Positions 1-6,512 of a stretch of 8,006 bases of DNA are shown here, one piece after another (position 1 is the first letter of the stretch; every line of letters starts with the position of its first letter). The translations under genes were made by a program, and so were the position numbers. This stretch comes from an uncultured Cyanobium sp. (GTDB taxonomy: Bacteria; Cyanobacteriota; Cyanobacteriia; PCC-6307; Cyanobiaceae). The stretch lies in contig CALFOF010000018.1 in the NCBI GenBank assembly GCA_937919075.1, positions 1 to 8,006 on the forward strand, in the 5' to 3' direction. The notes below the pieces were generated by a model. The model was given only the letters and a program-made list of their open reading frames with translations. It was not told the origin of the DNA and did not search any database.

Positions 1-516
1 AATATCACCAAACAACTGGTTACCCGCCCCCTCTGGCACGCCTTGGAACTGATAAGTGAGCCTGGATATGAACTTGCCATTTTCATCAAGATTGACCCGA
101 TTCAGAACATTGGATTTTCTTGGGAAAAACCAATAAGCGTCATCAAAGAAGGCTGCACTCTGAGCATTGGAGTTGGCGCCGCTAAAGCTGTTGTCATCAA
201 GGCCCAGCTGCTTAGGCGTAGCAGCAACATCCAAGGTGTCTGTCCCGTCTCTCCAGATGCGGAGATTGTTGTTCCCATCCATCACAAACAGGTTGAACCT
301 GTTGGGGTCCACAGCAACCCCGTTCGCCAACTTGGCGGTGGGATCTACGAACAAGGAAAGCTGTTGCTCTTTCTGGGTTGCGATGTTGATGGAGTAGAGC
401 CGATTATTCACACTCACGCCGTAGAGATATTGATTGGCTTGGGCCGGTGACGCGCCGATGAAGGCCGCGGCAACGCTCAGCACCACCGGCGCTAGCCAAG
501 GCTTCAGGCGAGGCAC
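1..516 (-). CDS. Exported protein of unknown function, N-terminal part (cut by left window edge)
   Basis: I do not recognise this gene. Reading the minus strand from a GTG at 516-514 gives 172 codons without a stop down to base 1, so the C-terminus lies outside the window. Residues 1-27 form a textbook Sec signal peptide: basic start (PRLKPW), hydrophobic core, then ASPAQA with predicted cleavage after Ala27. The mature part has short strand-like segments (YLYGVSVNNRLYSIN near residue 30, NGVAVDPNRFNLFVMDG near 66-82, then a run ending NVLNRVNLDENGKF near 145-158). These resemble blades of a beta-propeller or a surface protein; that is inference from pattern only. GTG is the only usual start, because an in-frame TGA lies three codons upstream of it (528-526); GAGAG at 525-521 could serve as a weak ribosome-binding site. 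Hand-counted GC is about 51% over 1-480, against roughly 65-75% in sampled stretches of neighbouring genes, and codon use is correspondingly AT-richer. A C-terminal PEP-CTERM or anchor domain cannot be checked here. It is divergent from thrS. Confidence 0.78.
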   Translation of the reverse strand, partial: MPRLKPWLAPVVLSVAAAFIGASPAQANQYLYGVSVNNRLYSINIATQKEQQLSLFVDPTAKLANGVAVDPNRFNLFVMDGNNNLRIWRDGTDTLDVAATPKQLGLDDNSFSGANSNAQSAAFFDDAYWFFPRKSNVLNRVNLDENGKFISRLTYQFQGVPEGAGNQLFGDI

Positions 517-641
517 CAGTATCTCTCAGGAGTTATTAGGGTTCCTTCAGGGTAATAATTGTATCGGCTGGCGCGGGCAAGGCCGCCCAAAGGGCCACTC
601 CGTAGCCGTTGCTTAGGATAGGGAGACCTTCGCCTGCTGCC
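517..641. promoter_or_regulatory. Divergent intergenic region with AT-rich inverted repeat
   Basis: This spacer separates the minus-strand exported-protein gene from thrS and should hold both promoters. An AT-rich patch at 531-560 contains the inverted repeat AGTTATTA (531-538) and TAATAATT (553-560), matching except for one G-T pair, around a 14-base GC-richer spacer. On the plus strand AATAAT at 554-559 matches TATAAT at five of six positions, but no good -35 lies 16-18 bases upstream. On the minus strand TAATAA at 541-536 is a poor -10 candidate, about 20 bases ahead of the GTG start. The placement would suit an operator or overlapping divergent promoters; the sequence alone does not prove either. 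The heptamer pair TTGTATC GGCTGGC at 559-572 also occurs in the glk-thrB gap. Confidence 0.35.
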
Positions 642-2477
642 GTGCCTGCCGCTTCCCCTGCCGTCGAGCCCGCCAGCCGCTCTGGGGAAACGGTCACCAC
701 GCCAGTGCTGCTGCCCAAAACGAGCGAAAGCACCCAGCTGCTCAAGATTCGCCATTCGATGAGCCACGTGCTGGCCATGGCGGTGCAGAAGCTTTTTCCC
801 AAGGCGCAGGTCACGATCGGCCCCTGGACCGAATCCGGCTTCTATTACGACTTCGACCATCCCGAACCCTTCACCGAAGCCGATCTCAAGGCGATCAAGA
901 AGGAGATGGGCAAGATCATCGGCCGCCGCTTGCCCCTGGAGCGCCTCGAGGTGAGCCGCGCCGAAGCGGAGGCGCGCATCTCGGCCCAGAACGAGCCCTA
1001 CAAGCTGGAGATTCTCGAGGGCCTCACCGAGCCGATCACTCTGTACACGCTCGGCCAGGAATGGTGGGATCTCTGCGCCGGGCCCCACGTGGCCAACACC
1101 AGCGAGCTACATCCCAAGGCCTTCGATCTCGAAAGCGTGGCCGGCGCCTATTGGCGCGGCGATGAAAAGCGCGCCCAATTGCAGCGCATCTACGGCACCG
1201 CCTGGGAAACGCCTGAGCAGCTGGCCGAACACCAGCGCCGCAAACAGGAAGCCCTGCGCCGCGATCACCGGCGCCTCGGCATCGATCTCAACCTGTTCTC
1301 GATCGAAGATGAGGCCGGCGCCGGCCTGGTGTTCTGGCATCCGCGCGGCGCGCGCATGCGGCTGCTGATCGAAGATTTCTGGCGGCAGGCGCACTTCGCC
1401 GCCGGCTATGAGCTGCTCTACACGCCCCACGTGGCGGATCTGAGCCTCTGGAAAACCTCCGGGCACCTGGATTTCTACCGGGAGAGCATGTTTGGCCCGA
1501 TGGATGTCGATGAGCGGCAGTTCCAGCTCAAGCCGATGAACTGCCCCTTTCATGTGCTCACTTATGCCAACACTCTGCGCTCCTATAAGGAGCTGCCGAT
1601 CCGCTGGGCGGAGCTGGGCACGGTGTACCGCTACGAGCGGCCGGGGGTGATGCACGGGTTGATGCGCGTGCGCGGCTTCACCCAGGACGACGCCCACATC
1701 TTTTGCCTGCCTGAGCAGATCGGCGATGAAATCCTCGGTGTGCTCAACCTCACCGAGACCATCCTCTCCACATTTGATTTCCAGAACTACGAAGTTCACC
1801 TTTCCACCCGGCCGGAGAAATCGATCGGCGAAGATTCCGTGTGGGAATTGGCCACCGCCGGCCTGGTGGAGGCGCTCGATCGCAAGGGCTGGGCCTACAA
1901 GATCGATGCAGGCGGTGGTGCGTTCTACGGCCCCAAGATCGACATCAAGATCGAGGATGCGATCGGCCGTTTGTGGCAGTGTTCCACGATTCAGCTGGAT
2001 TTCAACCTGCCCGAACGCTTCGATCTGCACTACGTGGCCGCCGATGGCCAGCGGGCGCGGCCGATCATGATCCACCGCGCCATCTTCGGTTCGCTGGAGC
2101 GCTTCTTCGGCATCCTGGTTGAAAACTACGCCGGTGATTTCCCCTTCTGGCTGGCACCGGAGCAGCTCCGTCTGCTGCCGGTCACCGATGAGGTGCTGCC
2201 CTATGCGCAGACGGTGCTGGCCCAGCTCAACGCCGCCGGGGTGCGCGCCACGCTGGACCGCAGCGGCGATCGGCTGGGCAAGCTCATCCGCAATGGCGAG
2301 CAGATGAAGATTCCTCTGCTCGGCGTGATCGGCGCCCAGGAAGCTGAGCAAGGCAGCGTGAACCTGCGCAGCCGCCGCGACGGCGATCTCGGCGCCGTGG
2401 CCCTGCCTGTCCTCCTGGCCGCCGCCGCCCTTGCCAACAGCGTCCGCGCCGCGGGCCTCGAGCTGCCTGCCGGCTGA
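642..2477 (+). CDS. thrS: Threonyl-tRNA synthetase, class II, lacking TGS domain
   Basis: Activates threonine with ATP and transfers it to tRNA-Thr in the cytoplasm. With a GTG start at 642 the product is 611 residues. The editing domain comes first: HSMSH (His38, His42) and CAGPH (Cys145, His149) give its four metal-type ligands. The class II core has motif 1 (region 222-262), zinc ligands Cys301 (in PMNCPFH), His352 (in DDAH) and His478 (in MIHR), motif 2 Arg330 and motif 3 Arg487. The spacings between Cys301, Arg330, His352, His478 and Arg487 equal those of E. coli ThrS C334, R363, H385, H511 and R520. The anticodon-binding domain runs from about 505 to the end. The N-terminal TGS (N1) domain is absent, as I recall for other cyanobacterial ThrS. 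The start is uncertain: there is no ATG; TTG 609, GTG 642 and GTG 705 are in frame after TAG 603. I chose 642 because GGGAGA (621-626) precedes it, although 15 bases away. Conserved sequence begins near 705. Confidence 0.95.
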   Translation: MPAASPAVEPASRSGETVTTPVLLPKTSESTQLLKIRHSMSHVLAMAVQKLFPKAQVTIGPWTESGFYYDFDHPEPFTEADLKAIKKEMGKIIGRRLPLERLEVSRAEAEARISAQNEPYKLEILEGLTEPITLYTLGQEWWDLCAGPHVANTSELHPKAFDLESVAGAYWRGDEKRAQLQRIYGTAWETPEQLAEHQRRKQEALRRDHRRLGIDLNLFSIEDEAGAGLVFWHPRGARMRLLIEDFWRQAHFAAGYELLYTPHVADLSLWKTSGHLDFYRESMFGPMDVDERQFQLKPMNCPFHVLTYANTLRSYKELPIRWAELGTVYRYERPGVMHGLMRVRGFTQDDAHIFCLPEQIGDEILGVLNLTETILSTFDFQNYEVHLSTRPEKSIGEDSVWELATAGLVEALDRKGWAYKIDAGGGAFYGPKIDIKIEDAIGRLWQCSTIQLDFNLPERFDLHYVAADGQRARPIMIHRAIFGSLERFFGILVENYAGDFPFWLAPEQLRLLPVTDEVLPYAQTVLAQLNAAGVRATLDRSGDRLGKLIRNGEQMKIPLLGVIGAQEAEQGSVNLRSRRDGDLGAVALPVLLAAAALANSVRAAGLELPAG

Positions 2478-2510
2478 GGCCTGAGCCCTGCGGCGCGCCG
2501 TCACCAGGCC
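2478..2510 (+). repeat. Stem-loop directly after the thrS stop codon
   Basis: GGCCTG (2478-2483) and CAGGCC (2505-2510) are perfect inverted arms, and the self-complementary CGGCGCGCCG (2491-2500) lies in the loop, so a nested hairpin is possible. It begins at the base after TGA. No T-run follows, so it is not a classical intrinsic terminator; it may protect or shape the thrS-glk transcript. In sequence with this GC content short inverted repeats also occur by chance. Confidence 0.3.
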
Positions 2511-2541
2511 TGGCAGCATCCCCACACGCCGCACCTTCTCC

Positions 2542-3642
2542 ATGCCCACCCTGCTGGCCGGCGATATCGGCGGCACCAAAACCCTGCTGGCCACCTATGC
2601 CGTGCGCGAGGGGCAACTGGTGCAGCAGCGCTCGGCCCGCTACGCCTCGGCCGCCTGGGGTGATTTCAGCGCCATGGTGCGCCACTTCCTGGCGGAAGGG
2701 GCCGGTGCTGGCGGCGGCGCAGGCGAAGGCGCAGGCGAAGGGGGAGGCCAGAGCGATGGGGACCGGCCCCGTCAGGCCTGTTTCGCAGTGGCGGGGCCTG
2801 TCCAGAACGGCCAGGTGCAGCTCACCAACCTCACCTGGCATCTCGAGGCCGGTGCCCTGGCCAAGGCCTGTGATCTCGAGGCCGTGGAGCTGGTCAACGA
2901 TTTCGCCGTGCTGATCCATGGCCTGCCGCACCTTTCGGCCGAGCAGCAGCAGCCCCTGCGCCGCAACGCATCCCCACCGACGGCCAGCACCGCCATGCAC
3001 GGACCGGTGGCCGTGCTCGGCGCCGGCACCGGTCTTGGGGTGGCGATCGGTGTGCCCGGCCCGCGCGGCCCGATCGCCCTGGCCAGCGAAGCGGCCCATG
3101 CCGCCTTTGCGCCGCGAGAGGAGCAGGAGTGGCGCCTGCGTCAGTGGCTGCTCAACGAGCTCGAGCTGGAGCGCGTCTCGATTGAACGGGTGGTGAGCGG
3201 CACCGGGCTTGGCCATGTGGCGCGCTGGATGCTGCGAGAGCGCGACCCGGGCGGCAGCCACCCGCTGCACGCCCCCGCCGAGGCCTGGTGGCTGGCAGAA
3301 CGCCAGGGGGAGGCCGAGCGGCCGGATCTGCCGGCCCTGGTGGCCCAGGCAGCCCAGGCCGGGGATGCCCTCGCCGCTGCGGCTCTTGAGCTCTGGCTCG
3401 GCGCCTACGGCAGCGTCGCCGGCGATCTGGCCCTGCAGACGCTCTGCAGCGGCGGCCTGTGGGTGGGCGGCGGCACGGCCGCCAAGCTGCTTGCCCAGCT
3501 GCGTTCCCCCGCTTTCCTGGCGGCCTTCGGGGCGAAGGGGCGGCTCTCGCCGGTGCTGAAAACCATCCCCCTGCGAGCGCTGGTGGATCCGGCGGCTGGC
3601 CTGTTCAGCGCCGCCTGCCGCGCCCGCACCTTGATGGGCTGA
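2542..3642 (+). CDS. glk: Glucokinase (bacterial Glk family)
   Basis: Phosphorylates glucose with ATP to glucose 6-phosphate in the cytosol, the entry step for glycolysis and the oxidative pentose phosphate pathway. The 366-residue product follows E. coli Glk (321 residues) closely: phosphate-binding DIGGTKT at 8-14, FAVAGPV at 81-87, LVNDF at 117-121 with Asn119 and catalytic Asp120, the glycine loop LGAGTGLGVA at 159-168, and sugar-binding Glu183 and His186 (SEAAHAAFAP) and Glu215 (SIERVVSG). It is not a ROK protein: the ROK zinc-binding cysteine cluster is missing. The extra length comes largely from a Gly/Ala/Glu-rich insertion at about 54-72, built on a 12-bp tandem repeat, in the loop before FAVAGPV. 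The start ATG gives MPTLLAGDIGG, the expected position, but no Shine-Dalgarno is visible (upstream bases are pyrimidine-rich). It lies 64 bp after thrS in the same orientation. The end of the gene takes part in a long inverted repeat. Confidence 0.95.
   Translation: MPTLLAGDIGGTKTLLATYAVREGQLVQQRSARYASAAWGDFSAMVRHFLAEGAGAGGGAGEGAGEGGGQSDGDRPRQACFAVAGPVQNGQVQLTNLTWHLEAGALAKACDLEAVELVNDFAVLIHGLPHLSAEQQQPLRRNASPPTASTAMHGPVAVLGAGTGLGVAIGVPGPRGPIALASEAAHAAFAPREEQEWRLRQWLLNELELERVSIERVVSGTGLGHVARWMLRERDPGGSHPLHAPAEAWWLAERQGEAERPDLPALVAQAAQAGDALAAAALELWLGAYGSVAGDLALQTLCSGGLWVGGGTAAKLLAQLRSPAFLAAFGAKGRLSPVLKTIPLRALVDPAAGLFSAACRARTLMG
2716..2739 (+). repeat. 12-bp tandem duplication inside glk
   Basis: GGCGCAGGCGAA occurs twice in a row (2716-2727 and 2728-2739). 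In the glk frame it codes for Gly-Ala-Gly-Glu repeats, within a low-complexity stretch running from about 2701 to 2757. Being in frame, it lengthens a surface loop without breaking the enzyme. Confidence 0.85.
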
Positions 3643-3666
3643 GGGCAGGGGCTGAACAGGCCGGCC
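3594..3666 (+). repeat. Long inverted repeat straddling the glk stop codon
   Basis: GGCTGGCCTGTTCAGC (3594-3609) and GCTGAACAGGCCGGCC (3651-3666) are complementary at 15 of 16 positions, the exception being a G-T pair; 12 pairs in a row are perfect. Inside the 41-base loop CCTGCC (3614-3619) pairs with GGCAGG (3644-3649), extending the stem past a small internal loop. The TGA of glk (3640-3642) sits in the apical loop. No T-run follows, so an intrinsic terminator of the usual kind is not shown. A termination, mRNA-end-protection or attenuation role for the glk-thrB junction is inference. Confidence 0.6.
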
Positions 3667-3673
3667 CTGCGAG

Positions 3674-3736
3674 GGCGTCCTTGCAGCGGCGTCCTTGTAT
3701 CGGCGTCGTTGCAGCGGCTGGCTTGTATCGGCGCGC
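3674..3736 (+). repeat. Heptamer / 14-mer tandem repeat in glk-thrB gap
   Basis: Nine seven-base units follow one another in phase: GGCGTCC, TTGCAGC, GGCGTCC, TTGTATC, GGCGTCG, TTGCAGC, GGCTGGC, TTGTATC, GGCGCGC. GGC-type and TTG-type heptamers alternate, so the period is 14 bases, and TTGCAGC alternates with TTGTATC, giving a 28-base higher order repeated twice. It lies wholly between glk and thrB. The layout resembles the short tandemly repeated heptamers (STRR) known from cyanobacteria, although I do not recognise this exact unit. Confidence 0.8.
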
Positions 3737-3773
3737 ACCAGCAAATGGGACACTGAAACCCATCAAGATCCGT

Positions 3774-3780
3774 AGGAAGG
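3774..3780 (+). promoter_or_regulatory. Shine-Dalgarno sequence of thrB
   Basis: AGGAAGG lies 10 bases before the ATG at 3791 and matches the anti-Shine-Dalgarno well. It is the only strong ribosome-binding site I see in the window and fixes the thrB start; thrS, glk, ndhD and the peptidase have weak sites or none. Confidence 0.7.
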
Positions 3781-3790
3781 GAAGCAGCGC

Positions 3791-4741
3791 ATGGTCAGGC
3801 CCCGCATCGGGCAGGGAGTGGCGGTGGATGTCCCCGCCACCACCGCCAATCTGGGGCCGGGGTTCGATTGTCTCGGCGCCGCCCTTGAGCTCAACAACCA
3901 CTTCAGGCTCACCTGCATCGAAGGGGATGGGGAGCGCTTCGAGCTGCTGATTGAAGGCAGCGAAGGCGCCCATCTGCGCGGCGGCCCCGACAACCTCATG
4001 TACCGCTCGGCCCAGCGGGTCTGGAAGGAGGCGGGCGAAGAGCCGGTGGCGCTCGAAGCCCGGGTGCGGCTGGCGGTACCGCCAGCCCGGGGGTTGGGCA
4101 GCAGCGCCACGGCGATCGTGGCCGGCCTGCTCGGCGCCAATGCGCTGGTGGGGGAACCGCTCAGCCGCGAGAAACTGCTGGAGCTGGCGATTGATATCGA
4201 GGGCCACCCCGACAACGTGGTGCCCTCCCTGCTGGGTGGCCTCTGCATGACCGCCAAGGCCGCCTCGCACCGCTGGCGCGTGGTGCGCTGCGAATGGCAT
4301 GAGGCGGTCAAGGCCGTGGTGGCGATCCCGGGGATCCGGCTGTCCACCAGTGAGGCGCGCCGCGCCATGCCGCGGGTGGTGCCGATCCCCGATGCGGTGG
4401 TGAACCTCGGCTCGCTCACGCTGCTGCTGCAGGGCCTGCGCACCGGCAATGGCGATCTGATCGCCGATGGCATGCATGACCGTCTGCATGAGCCCTACCG
4501 CTGGGGCTTGATCCAGGGCGGCCGGCAGGTGCGGGAGGCGGCGCTGAACGCGGGAGCCTGGGGGTGTGTGATCAGCGGTGCCGGGCCGACGCTGCTGGCG
4601 CTCAGCAACCGGGAGCAGGCGCCAGCGGTGGGCCGTGCCATGACCCAGGCCTGGGAACGGGAAGGGGTGGCCTCCCGCTTTCAGGTGCTCGATCTGCAGC
4701 TGGGCGGCAGCCGCTGGGAGCCGCTGCCCGACCGCAGCTGA
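3791..4741 (+). CDS. thrB: Homoserine kinase (GHMP family)
   Basis: Transfers phosphate from ATP to L-homoserine, giving O-phospho-L-homoserine, the substrate of threonine synthase (ThrC), in the cytosol. The 316-residue product is of normal family length. It shows the three GHMP motifs: PATTANLGPGFDCLG at 15-29, the ATP-binding loop PPARGLGSSATA at 97-108, and SGAGPT at 262-267 near the C-terminus. EGHPDN at 137-142 provides the conserved acidic residues beside the active site. The ATG at 3791 is well supported by AGGAAGG upstream and by the family N-terminus (VAVDVPATTANLGPG). It lies 148 bp after glk, with the heptamer array between them, and 165 bp before ndhD. With thrS upstream it makes two threonine-related genes in one neighbourhood, though glk separates them and no shared regulator is visible. 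No threonine-rich leader peptide typical of enteric attenuation was seen. Confidence 0.96.
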   Translation: MVRPRIGQGVAVDVPATTANLGPGFDCLGAALELNNHFRLTCIEGDGERFELLIEGSEGAHLRGGPDNLMYRSAQRVWKEAGEEPVALEARVRLAVPPARGLGSSATAIVAGLLGANALVGEPLSREKLLELAIDIEGHPDNVVPSLLGGLCMTAKAASHRWRVVRCEWHEAVKAVVAIPGIRLSTSEARRAMPRVVPIPDAVVNLGSLTLLLQGLRTGNGDLIADGMHDRLHEPYRWGLIQGGRQVREAALNAGAWGCVISGAGPTLLALSNREQAPAVGRAMTQAWEREGVASRFQVLDLQLGGSRWEPLPDRS

Positions 4742-4753
4742 GCCCGGGGCTTC

Positions 4754-4770
4754 GCCACAATCCCTGTGGC
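4754..4770 (+). repeat. Perfect 6-bp hairpin after thrB
   Basis: GCCACA (4754-4759) and TGTGGC (4765-4770) pair perfectly around a five-base loop, 12 bases after the thrB stop. No T-run follows. It could help end the thrB transcript. The embedded CACAAT (4756-4761) could instead be a weak -10 element for ndhD, but no matching -35 is visible. Confidence 0.35.
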
Positions 4771-4812
4771 CGAGAGCGCGGGACCTTGTCGCGAGTGGTG
4801 ATGGCGGCCCTT

Positions 4813-4830
4813 CTGAGTACAACTACTCAG
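4813..4830. promoter_or_regulatory. Palindrome CTGAGTA-N4-TACTCAG upstream of ndhD
   Basis: CTGAGTA (4813-4819) and TACTCAG (4824-4830) are perfect inverted arms around CAAC, about 77 bases before the ndhD ATG, in a locally AT-richer patch. Shape and position suit a dimeric regulator's binding site or an RNA hairpin in the ndhD leader. It does not match NtcA (GTA-N8-TAC; the spacing here is four) or the cyanobacterial LexA box as I know them. Confidence 0.4.
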
Positions 4831-4906
4831 TGCCGTTCTCGTAACTGATAAATTCTCCAGGTTGAACCGTCCCACCGGCGGACCAAACGTTCCCTCGCAG
4901 GCTGAA

Positions 4907-6481
4907 ATGGACGCCAATCTGCCCCTGACGGCCGCGTCCTCTCTCCCTGCCGACTTTCCCTGGCTCACGCTGATCGCCCTGATCCCGGCGGCGGGCGCCC
5001 TGTTGATGCCCCTGGTGCCCGGCGATGGCACCGATCCGCGCGCGCCACGCACCATCGCCTTCGGCGTGCTGCTGGTTGACCTGCTGCTGATCCTGTGGGT
5101 GTTCAGCCAGCGCTTCGACAGCAGCCTCAGCAGCCTGCAGCTGGTGGAGCGGGTGCCCTGGCTGCCCGCCCTCGGCCTGGAATGGTCGCTGGCCGCCGAT
5201 GGGCTCTCCGCCCCGCTGGTGGTGCTCAGCGGCCTGGTCACCCTGCTGGCGGTGGCCGCCAGCTGGAACCTCAACCGCAAATGCCAGCTCTACTTCGGCC
5301 TGCTGCTGCTGCAGGCCTCAGCGCAATCGCTGGTGTTCCTCTCACAGGATTTCCTGCTCTTCTTCCTGGCCTGGGAACTGGAGCTGGTGCCCGTGTACCT
5401 GCTGATCGCCATCTGGGGCGGTGCCCAGCGCCAATACGCCGCCACCAAGTTCATCCTCTACACCGCCACCGCTTCTCTGCTGATCCTGATCAGCGGCCTA
5501 GCCCTGGCCCTCGGCGGCGACAGCTTCACCCTCAACCTGCAGGAGCTCAGTGAGCGCTCCTACGGCGGCAGCTTTGCCCTGCTCTGTTACCTCGGCTTCC
5601 TGATCGGCTTCGGCGTGAAGTTGCCGATGTTCCCGCTGCATACCTGGCTGCCCGATGCCCACGGCGAAGCCAATGCGCCGGTGTCGATGCTGCTGGCCGG
5701 AGTGCTGCTCAAGATGGGCGGCTATGCCCTGCTGCGCTTCAACGTGCAGATGCTGCCCGACGCCCATCTGCGCCTGGCGCCGGCGTTGATTGTGCTCGGC
5801 ATCGTCAACATTGTGTATGGCGCGCTCAACGCCTTCGGCCAGGACAACGTCAAACGGCGGATCGCCTGCAGTTCGGTGAGCCACATGGGCTTCGTGCTGC
5901 TCGGCATCGGTGCAATCAACACCCTCGGTCTGAGCGGAGCGATGTTGCAGATGATCAGCCACGGCCTGATCGCTGCCTCAATGTTCTTCGTCACCGGTGT
6001 GTTTTACGAGCGCACCAAAACCCTCTCGATCCCCAACATGGGCGGCCTGGCCAAGGTGCTGCCGATCACCTTCGCCTTCTTCCTGGCCAGTTCGCTCGCC
6101 TCGTTGGCGCTGCCTGGCATGAGCGGCTTCATCAGCGAAATCACCGTGTTCCTGGGTATCACCAGCAACGACAGCTTCACGATCGGCTTCCGCGTGATCG
6201 CCATCCTTCTGGCCGCCGTCGGCTTGGTGCTCACCCCCGTCTACTTGCTGTCGATGAGCCGGCGCGTGTTCTTCGGCCCCAGGATTCCGGCCCTGGCCGT
6301 GGTGGGTGACATGAAACCCCGCGAACTGGTGATCGGCCTGGTGCTGCTGGTGCCCACGCTGGCGATCGGCTTCTGGCCCCGCCTGGCGATCGATCTCTAC
6401 GGCGCCAGCACCAATGCCCTGGCCGAGAAGCTCAGTGCCCATGCCCAGTTGGCCCTTGGCGGGCTTCCCGTCCTGGGTTGA
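4907..6481 (+). CDS. ndhD: NAD(P)H-quinone oxidoreductase subunit 4 (NdhD)
   Basis: Antiporter-like, proton-pumping membrane subunit of the cyanobacterial NDH-1 complex in the thylakoid membrane. The complex passes electrons from ferredoxin to plastoquinone in respiration and cyclic electron flow. From ATG 4907 the product is 524 residues, hydrophobic almost throughout with about 14 membrane segments. Residues aligning with E. coli NuoM key sites are present: Glu157 in [10 protein letters not shown] (NuoM E144), Lys238 in [15 protein letters not shown] (K234), Lys269 in LLKMGGY (K265), and Glu411 in PGMSGFISE (E407). TATASL at 186-191 and SSVSHMGF at 322-329 are also family features. An in-frame TTG at 4862 would add 15 polar residues but has no ribosome-binding site; the ATG has a weak CAGG five bases upstream. 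The paralogue type cannot be settled by eye; I favour the NdhD1/2 (respiratory) type over the CO2-uptake NdhD3/4 types. No ndhF is adjacent, so it is not in the ndhF3-ndhD3 arrangement of CO2-uptake operons. Confidence 0.94.
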   Translation: MDANLPLTAASSLPADFPWLTLIALIPAAGALLMPLVPGDGTDPRAPRTIAFGVLLVDLLLILWVFSQRFDSSLSSLQLVERVPWLPALGLEWSLAADGLSAPLVVLSGLVTLLAVAASWNLNRKCQLYFGLLLLQASAQSLVFLSQDFLLFFLAWELELVPVYLLIAIWGGAQRQYAATKFILYTATASLLILISGLALALGGDSFTLNLQELSERSYGGSFALLCYLGFLIGFGVKLPMFPLHTWLPDAHGEANAPVSMLLAGVLLKMGGYALLRFNVQMLPDAHLRLAPALIVLGIVNIVYGALNAFGQDNVKRRIACSSVSHMGFVLLGIGAINTLGLSGAMLQMISHGLIAASMFFVTGVFYERTKTLSIPNMGGLAKVLPITFAFFLASSLASLALPGMSGFISEITVFLGITSNDSFTIGFRVIAILLAAVGLVLTPVYLLSMSRRVFFGPRIPALAVVGDMKPRELVIGLVLLVPTLAIGFWPRLAIDLYGASTNALAEKLSAHAQLALGGLPVLG

Positions 6482-6512
6482 GCCGCCGCCGGCTGCAGCG
6501 CTGGGGTGAAAT

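Noticed and set aside
43..450. Plus-strand open frame of 135 codons at the left edge
   Set aside because: The opposite strand has a longer uninterrupted frame with a proper signal peptide, ending exactly at the window edge, so this one is the shadow.
1107..2594. Long open frame (495 codons) on the minus strand opposite thrS
   Set aside because: It lies antisense to a clearly conserved enzyme. High GC3 removes stops from the opposite strand; the translation has no recognisable domain and is rich in low-complexity Ala/Gly/His/Gln.
2284..3753. Long open frame (489 codons) on the minus strand opposite glk
   Set aside because: A shadow of glk for the same reason. It crosses the 3' end of thrS, the intergenic hairpin and the heptamer array, and has no domain or ribosome-binding site I can see.
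3605..4822. Open frame (405 codons) on the minus strand opposite thrB
   Set aside because: Antisense to thrB, running through both flanking gaps; composition-driven with no family features.
4742..4906. Possible tRNA or small RNA gene in the thrB-ndhD gap
   Set aside because: No cloverleaf arms or T-loop consensus were found; only the two short hairpins are supported.
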